Of a stretch of DNA of 64,000 nt, positions 59,767 through 64,000 are shown piece by piece; the first letter of the stretch is position 1, and every line of letters starts with the position of its first letter. Under the pieces are notes generated by a model that was not told the origin of the DNA, made no database searches, and worked only from the letters and a program-made list of their open reading frames with translations. Position numbers and translations under genes: made by a program. Source of the DNA: Nipponacmea schrenckii (taxonomy: Eukaryota > Mollusca > Gastropoda > Lottiidae); contig JAUJPP010000003.1 of the NCBI GenBank assembly GCA_030562195.1, positions 42,848,602 through 42,912,601 of the forward strand. Reading direction: 5' to 3'.

Positions 59767-60582
59767 GGGTGGGTTTCTAAAGCCTACCGCCAACCGCTGC
59801 CAACCGGCCTACCGGAAGGAAAAAATTGCGCCTAAATAGATATTGTTAAATTTAAGGATCGTAGATTTTCATACAATAAAACGAAACTATTCAATTTGAC
59901 GGAACTTTTGTTGGCGTCAAAATTATGGAATCAAAATTATTTTAAAAATGAAACGAAAAAAATAAATATTTTCTTTTCGTGTTCAGCGATGTTTTTCTTC
60001 ACATTAACTGATACAATCCATGCCAAAAAAGCAATAATCTAATTTGTATTCAAATGGGACGCACAATTAACCGTAAAAGTACCCCTAAATCTTTTTAAAA
60101 TGATCACGACAGGAAGGTTGTTTCAGAGTTACTTCCCTTAATTTATTTATTTAACGTCGTCGGCATCATAGATGATCAACAAGGCCAAGGAATCTTTCTT
60201 CCAACTTTTAGAATTTTTTCAAAGTTAATCCTTGACGTAGACTATAATAATTCTGTGAATGTTCCTCCTGTCAATCCAACCAAATCAGCAGTATATTTAG
60301 TTGATAAAACGCTTCACCAAGACTGGAAGCACACTTCCAACACTTGGAAAAAGAAAGAAATCGCTGAACACGAAAATAAAAATTTATTTTTTTCGTTTCA
60401 TTCTTAAGATAATTTTGATTCCATAATTTTGATGTCAACAAAAATTCCGTCAAATTAAATAGTTTCGTTTTATTGTATGAAAATCTACGATCCTTACATT
60501 TAACAATACCAATTTTGGCGCCTTTGTTTGCTATCGGTAGGCCGGTTGGCAGCGGTTGGCGGTAGGCATTTGAAACCCACCC
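59767..60582. mobile_element. Mutator-like MITE, 9-bp target duplication
   Basis: Flanked by CCAACGGTG (59758-59766 and 60583-60591). Terminal inverted repeats of about 230-245 bases start GGGTGGGTTTC and share CTACCGCCAACCGCTGCC and GGATCGTAGATTTTCATACA. The centre (about 60000-60350) is non-coding. Long TIRs with a 9-bp duplication are the Mutator/MULE signature. The LINE frame is restored exactly across the duplicated site. Confidence 0.85.
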
Positions 60583-61750
60583 CCAACGGTGCGTTTGAAA
60601 TATGGAACTTACGTAGGTGTCTTCTGGCTTCCAGGCGTGCTGTTTGACATTCAGAATCGAACCAATGATTTTCTCTCGATGTATTAGACGTGGGTGTTTT
60701 TGATTTAAAACATCTCCCAGTTATATGCAATAAATGAGAGAATTCGTTATAACATTCCTGGACATCAGCACATTGGTATATTTTTGCTACTTCGGTGCTA
60801 AGATTTTCCCAACCTTGTGCATATTCTTCGCGCTTATTTACGTCCCAGATTAGCCTCTGTTTGTGATTTCTGAAATAACTATTTGTGTTTGATTCACGAT
60901 CCATCTCAACTCTGAGTCCGTATGAAATAGGCATGTGCGTATGTTCTACTTCTGGTAAGATATCAAAATGACAAAAAAGTGCCATAGTCTCCTGATCACA
61001 TAGCACATAGTCGACAACGCTTTGTCCATTATTTGCAAAGCATGTTGTTTTCCCTAAATTTTTGTCGGAATGTAGTCGTCCGTTGCATATTCTTAGAGCA
61101 TTGGTCTTGCAAAATTCCAACAGGTGCTTACAACGACTGTCAATGGTTTTATCTTGTGATCTACGTGGGATATCCCATTCTGCAGTGTAGTCAAGATCAT
61201 CATCGATCGGTAGGTATTTAGGATCGTCGTTGGGTATGATATCGGTGGCACAACCTGTACGAGCATTCAGGTCACCCTGAATAATAAAATGACAGTCTGG
61301 ATACTTATTTCGTAGTTGAGAACATTAATCTTCTAAAATATCAAAAATAGGTTCATCTGAATAGGAGGAAGAGTTTGGGGGAGAAAAGTACACAACACCA
61401 AGAATTAGTACATTAATATCAAGCTGAACAATGAGCCACAGAATGTTTTTTGATACACTTTGGTGTGTTATAAAACGTTTTAATATATCTGATTTCACGA
61501 GGGCAAGTATACCACCAGAGTTTCGGATAATCCCCCTAGATGTCGGTCGAGTTTTACGGAATTGAGTATAGCCCTGGAAATTAATGTCATCGTTTTCACA
61601 CATCCAGGTTTCAACTAGTAATATAACATCGTGTTTATCTATGATATCTTTAAACTCACTTTTACCTGATTGTCTATTTAAACCTTCTATATTCCACACT
61701 AAGACTGATAACGCTTTTTCATCAAATTCTACTGGGCCCTGGCCTACGAG

Positions 61751-62515
61751 CTATTGGTTGGTTTTATTGCTGTTACCGATCTCGGGTCGTGGTTTAAAGG
61801 TTTTGATCTTAATAAGCTCATTGGAACTTTCATTCAATCGAAACAGCTCATTTTCAATCTGAAGTTTATCGAATTTCATAGAGCAGAATTTTCCATCTTC
61901 TTTTGCCTTTTTGAAATATGGTACAAGCTTCTTTCTTACTAATCTTGTTTTGTCAGTATAGTCTTCTGAAATAGACACCCTACTGCCTCTAAGATTTTCA
62001 GCTGATCTTAGAATATGTTGTTTCTGTGTTGGTTTACCAAGAGACACTAAAACAGTTGTCTTAGTTGAGGGCATTCTGTAGACATTTTGAATATCAATTT
62101 CTTCGTCAAGTTTCAATTTGGTTCTGAATATCTCTCTTACTGTTTCTTCTGGTCCGTTTGTTTCATCTCTGGATTGCTCAACATTGAACAGTACAATGTT
62201 TTTACGCCTTGCTGCTCTGTCCAATAATTCAACTTTAGATTCCAAAGCTTGAACAATGTCCTTTAGCTTAACATTCTCCTCTACAATGGCACCCATTTCA
62301 CCTTCTAGTTGTTCCATCTTCTTACCAAGTTTGTCAAAATTCACCTTCACTTCCAACCTCATGTCCTTAAGCTCTTTCAGAACTTCCATCATACTAACAT
62401 CCCCATCTAAGGTGGTCTGTCTAGTTTTGGGCCCTGGACCTGGATTTTTCTCTAAATCATTACTTAGTAATATCAGGATATACAGAGCGATGGTATAAGT
62501 AAATAAGCAAGCCAT
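61751..62515 (-). CDS. LINE ORF1 protein with hydrophobic leader and 2A-like motif
   Basis: 254 codons, intact. Residues 1-18 are hydrophobic (MACLFTYTIALYILILLS). Residues 20-27 are DLEKNPGP, a match to the 2A ribosome-skipping consensus D-x-E-x-N-P-G-P. Residues about 42-100 form a heptad-rich coiled coil (KELKDMRLEVKVNFDKLGKK onward). From RRKNIVLFNVEQ an L1-ORF1-like RRM region follows (about 105-190), then a basic C-terminal domain with EDYTDKTRLVRKKLVPYFKK. ORF1 proteins bind LINE RNA. If 2A works, a short leader of 26 residues is released and ORF1p starts at Pro27. The start is the first ATG after the 5' UTR; ORF2 overlaps its end. Confidence 0.85.
   Translation of the reverse strand: MACLFTYTIALYILILLSNDLEKNPGPGPKTRQTTLDGDVSMMEVLKELKDMRLEVKVNFDKLGKKMEQLEGEMGAIVEENVKLKDIVQALESKVELLDRAARRKNIVLFNVEQSRDETNGPEETVREIFRTKLKLDEEIDIQNVYRMPSTKTTVLVSLGKPTQKQHILRSAENLRGSRVSISEDYTDKTRLVRKKLVPYFKKAKEDGKFCSMKFDKLQIENELFRLNESSNELIKIKTFKPRPEIGNSNKTNQ
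62435..62458 (-). other. 2A-like ribosome-skipping motif
   Basis: Encodes DLEKNPGP directly after a signal-peptide-like segment. 2A sequences in APE-type LINE ORF1 proteins of invertebrates are known; activity here is inferred from the exact motif. Confidence 0.75.
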
Positions 62516-62756
62516 AATTGTTATCTTTGTTTACAGTTTTGTATACGTGAATGGTGTGGTTTCGTTAATCAAGTTCGCCCATTTAGGATTGAAACTGTAT
62601 TCATTAATTATGTTGGGATCAGATGACCCAATTATTTGTTTTTTTACTGTCCTCGATATCTAGACACTTAGATATCAATTTCACCATTCGACTTCTCGAC
62701 TTACTTTGTTTCGGTCCATCAGAATAGCGTTTGATATATAAACATCGTTGTGGAAG

Positions 62757-62768
62757 CTGCCATCTTGG
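62757..62768 (-). promoter_or_regulatory. YY1-like motif at the LINE 5' end
   Basis: CAAGATGGCAGC on the minus strand, about 18 bases from the LINE 5' end. It matches the YY1 core AAnATGGC; human L1 carries such a site at its 5' end where it fixes the transcription start. Here the role is inferred. Confidence 0.4.
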
Positions 62769-62786
62769 GTCCAGTTCGTTTTTTTT

Positions 62787-62949
62787 AATGAAAAAGAAGA
62801 CATCCTTTTTATCATTAACATTAACAAGATTTGTAACTAGTTCGCTGAAATTAATACGCCAAATTGCAAAGACATGATGTCAAATTGCTATTAAACCCCA
62901 TGTATTTGGACCAATCAGAACTCAGAATTTTTGTTATTTGTGGTACAAT
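62787..62949 (-). mobile_element. Palindrome-ended repeat family, copy 4, right piece
   Basis: Continuation of 55461-55632 after the LINE. It runs from AATGAAAAAGAAGACATCC to ATTTGTGGTACAAT, matching the left part of copy 2 in reverse. Confidence 0.8.
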
Positions 62950-64000
62950 GCATGATAAATAAAACGTGAAAAAGAATTATTTAATATTGAGTGAAGATGA
63001 TGACGTAATATTTGCTTTTTCAGACGACCACAGGCCACTTATCTCTCTCGTAGGCCTACTATTGGGTTCAACTTAAATTGTAACAGCGTGATATTTCACC
63101 AAAGTTACTATCGAGGTAAATCACTGAATCATTTCTTTAAGTTATTTTTCTGTATATTCCATGTATTTTTATATGCTGTCACGCTCTGCATTATTTTGTA
63201 TGTGAAGTTCAATTTTCTCGCTGAATTGCTGTTCAGGCGGTGTCTACCCAAATTCGTTCCTTTCTTTCTTAAGTGAGGCCTAACGTAAGCCATAGACCTC
63301 GTTATAATATTTGCCTGTGAAATTCGGTATCCCCTATGAAATTAAGTACCCTTTCAATCATTATTATTTGTATTAGTCGGTCAAGATGAATATATATGTT
63401 ATGATTTCAGTTTTTACGACAATAAGGCAATTTAATATGGCTTGGAAACGTGGTTATGAAGTAAAGATAAATGCCTGTAAAAACAAGCCGATTAATAAAG
63501 TTAAAGAAAACTGGTTTTGATTTACTTTTACTCTTAGTCAAGACCCAGAGAAGACGTTCGCTCCGGTTTAGACAGAAACTTGCTGACTCTATTCCCAGCC
63601 TCTGATAGCCATTTGGACAGATATGGCTGGGGAAGAGTCAGAAAAACTAGGCACCTAAAATTTGGGATTTTCCGCACCTCTGCGGGTGCGGGAGTTTTAA
63701 ACGTATTTACATACCTCGAATCCACTTAACCCCTACACCACTCATGCCACGTCTATGGCTGCGTCAAAGTTTTTTTCTCCAAAATTTCAATCGCTCAGTC
63801 GCCATTTCAAATTGCGCTCATTCAAAATGGTTAACATCTATGTCCGTGCGTTATTTCCTGGTAAGAACCAGGTTCTGTTTGTCGGAGCCAATGCCTTATG
63901 GTAGTATAAATATTGCTTCCATCTAATATTCAATTTTAAGTTGTAAAGAGCTTTTGAAATCGAAAGTATTATGGCCTAAAGCAGTTCGGCCTTTCGAAAG
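62950..64000. other. Non-coding right flank
   Basis: No gene recognised. 63670-63695 has a GC-rich hairpin (CCGCACC...GGTGCGG) within an otherwise AT-rich stretch. A 63-codon minus-strand frame at 63534-63725 (Pro/Lys/Arg-rich) has no recognisable domain. Confidence 0.35.

Larger units (their letters stand above)
55720..61745 (-). pseudogene. LINE ORF2: endonuclease and reverse transcriptase, broken
   Basis: Starts as LVWNIEGLNRQSGKSEF (APE endonuclease, about 61715), with LLVETWM and, after an in-frame TAA at 61325-61327, FIIQGDLNARTG and SVVDYVL. The frame is split at APL by the 816-bp insert and at EDN by the 1767-bp insert; flanking codons rejoin exactly in both cases. RT follows a 1-base loss at GKAPGLDG (about 57600): VIVPIFKKGNPND, LIDLKSAFDS (motif A), GVRQGCQLSPFLF (B) and LLFADDIVLF (C). 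Further lesions lie near 56885, 56740, 56390 and 56040. The C-terminus has CPFCIRQCVESEYHFLLICP (CCHC-type finger). Confidence 0.88.
55633..62786 (-). mobile_element. APE-type LINE, near full length, split by two DNA transposons
   Basis: Target duplication AATG (55629-55632 and 62787-62790). The 5' end on the minus strand begins with an A-run and CCAAGATGGCAGC; the 3' end is a short CATC-type tail. About 271 bases of 5' UTR, ORF1 (intact) and ORF2 (endonuclease, RT, C-terminal finger; no RNase H seen) follow. Without the inserts at 57682-59448 and 59767-60582 and their duplicated sites it would be about 4.55 kb. The CR1/L2-like short-repeat tail and GVRQGC motif suggest that assemblage, but the clade is not certain. 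ORF2 has stops and frameshifts, so it is inactive. Confidence 0.88.

Noticed and set aside
63534..63725. 63-codon minus-strand frame with a nearby GC hairpin
   Set aside because: No recognisable domain; the hairpin does not fit a tRNA or other known RNA.
1..64000. tRNA and rRNA genes
   Set aside because: Looked for T-loop (GGTTCGA-like) motifs with matching stems and for conserved rRNA cores; none was convincing by eye.

Overview
This window is nuclear DNA of an invertebrate animal, most probably a mollusc. The DNA is AT-rich. Genes have small exons with GT-AG introns. The three recognisable host genes are of types expanded in molluscs: a Ly6-type three-finger protein, a somatomedin-B plus Methuselah-like receptor, and a PAN-EGF-fibrinogen secreted protein. 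The rest is a dense and varied population of transposable elements. No tRNA, rRNA, CRISPR array or prokaryotic operon was seen. The species cannot be named from the sequence alone.

Layout. 1-1396: broken 3' part of a P-element/THAP9-like transposase. 2187-2610, 16343-16806, 21566-21828 and 55461-55632 plus 62787-62949: four loci of one repeat family with a near-palindromic end about 140-150 bases long. 3849-29143 (minus): a three-exon gene for a GPI-anchored three-finger (Ly6/uPAR) protein. Its second intron, about 19.5 kb, holds a tandemly duplicated 3-kb Helitron-like unit, two L1/Tx1-like LINE remnants, minisatellites and copies of the palindromic family. 27424-27910: a MITE with TTAA target site in intron 1. 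31760-34638 (minus): an intact two-exon secretin-like GPCR of 826 residues. 37007-40863 (minus): a decayed Ngaro/DIRS-type tyrosine-recombinase retroelement with gag, RT-RNase H, recombinase and SGNH hydrolase. 40885-41904: another Helitron-like element. 42745-43325: a satellite. 43629-48152 (minus): a complete Ty3/gypsy element with identical 121-bp LTRs but broken gag and pol. 50371-53032 (minus): an intact three-exon PAN-EGF-FReD gene of 329 residues. 54693-54916 (plus): a possible first exon behind a CRE-like promoter. 55633-62786 (minus): a LINE inserted in a copy of the palindromic family. The LINE is itself split by two long-TIR DNA transposons, each with a clean target-site duplication.

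How the parts relate. The three host genes are all on the minus strand, and all encode secreted or membrane proteins. Joined exons keep phase exactly (393, 2481 and 990 coding bases), which supports the splice sites. The transposons give a readable insertion history. The palindromic element came first, then the LINE (4-bp duplication AATG), then a 1767-bp element (8-bp duplication) and an 816-bp Mutator-like element (9-bp duplication). The LINE ORF1 begins with a hydrophobic leader and a 2A-like DLEKNPGP motif, the most striking functional signal in the window.
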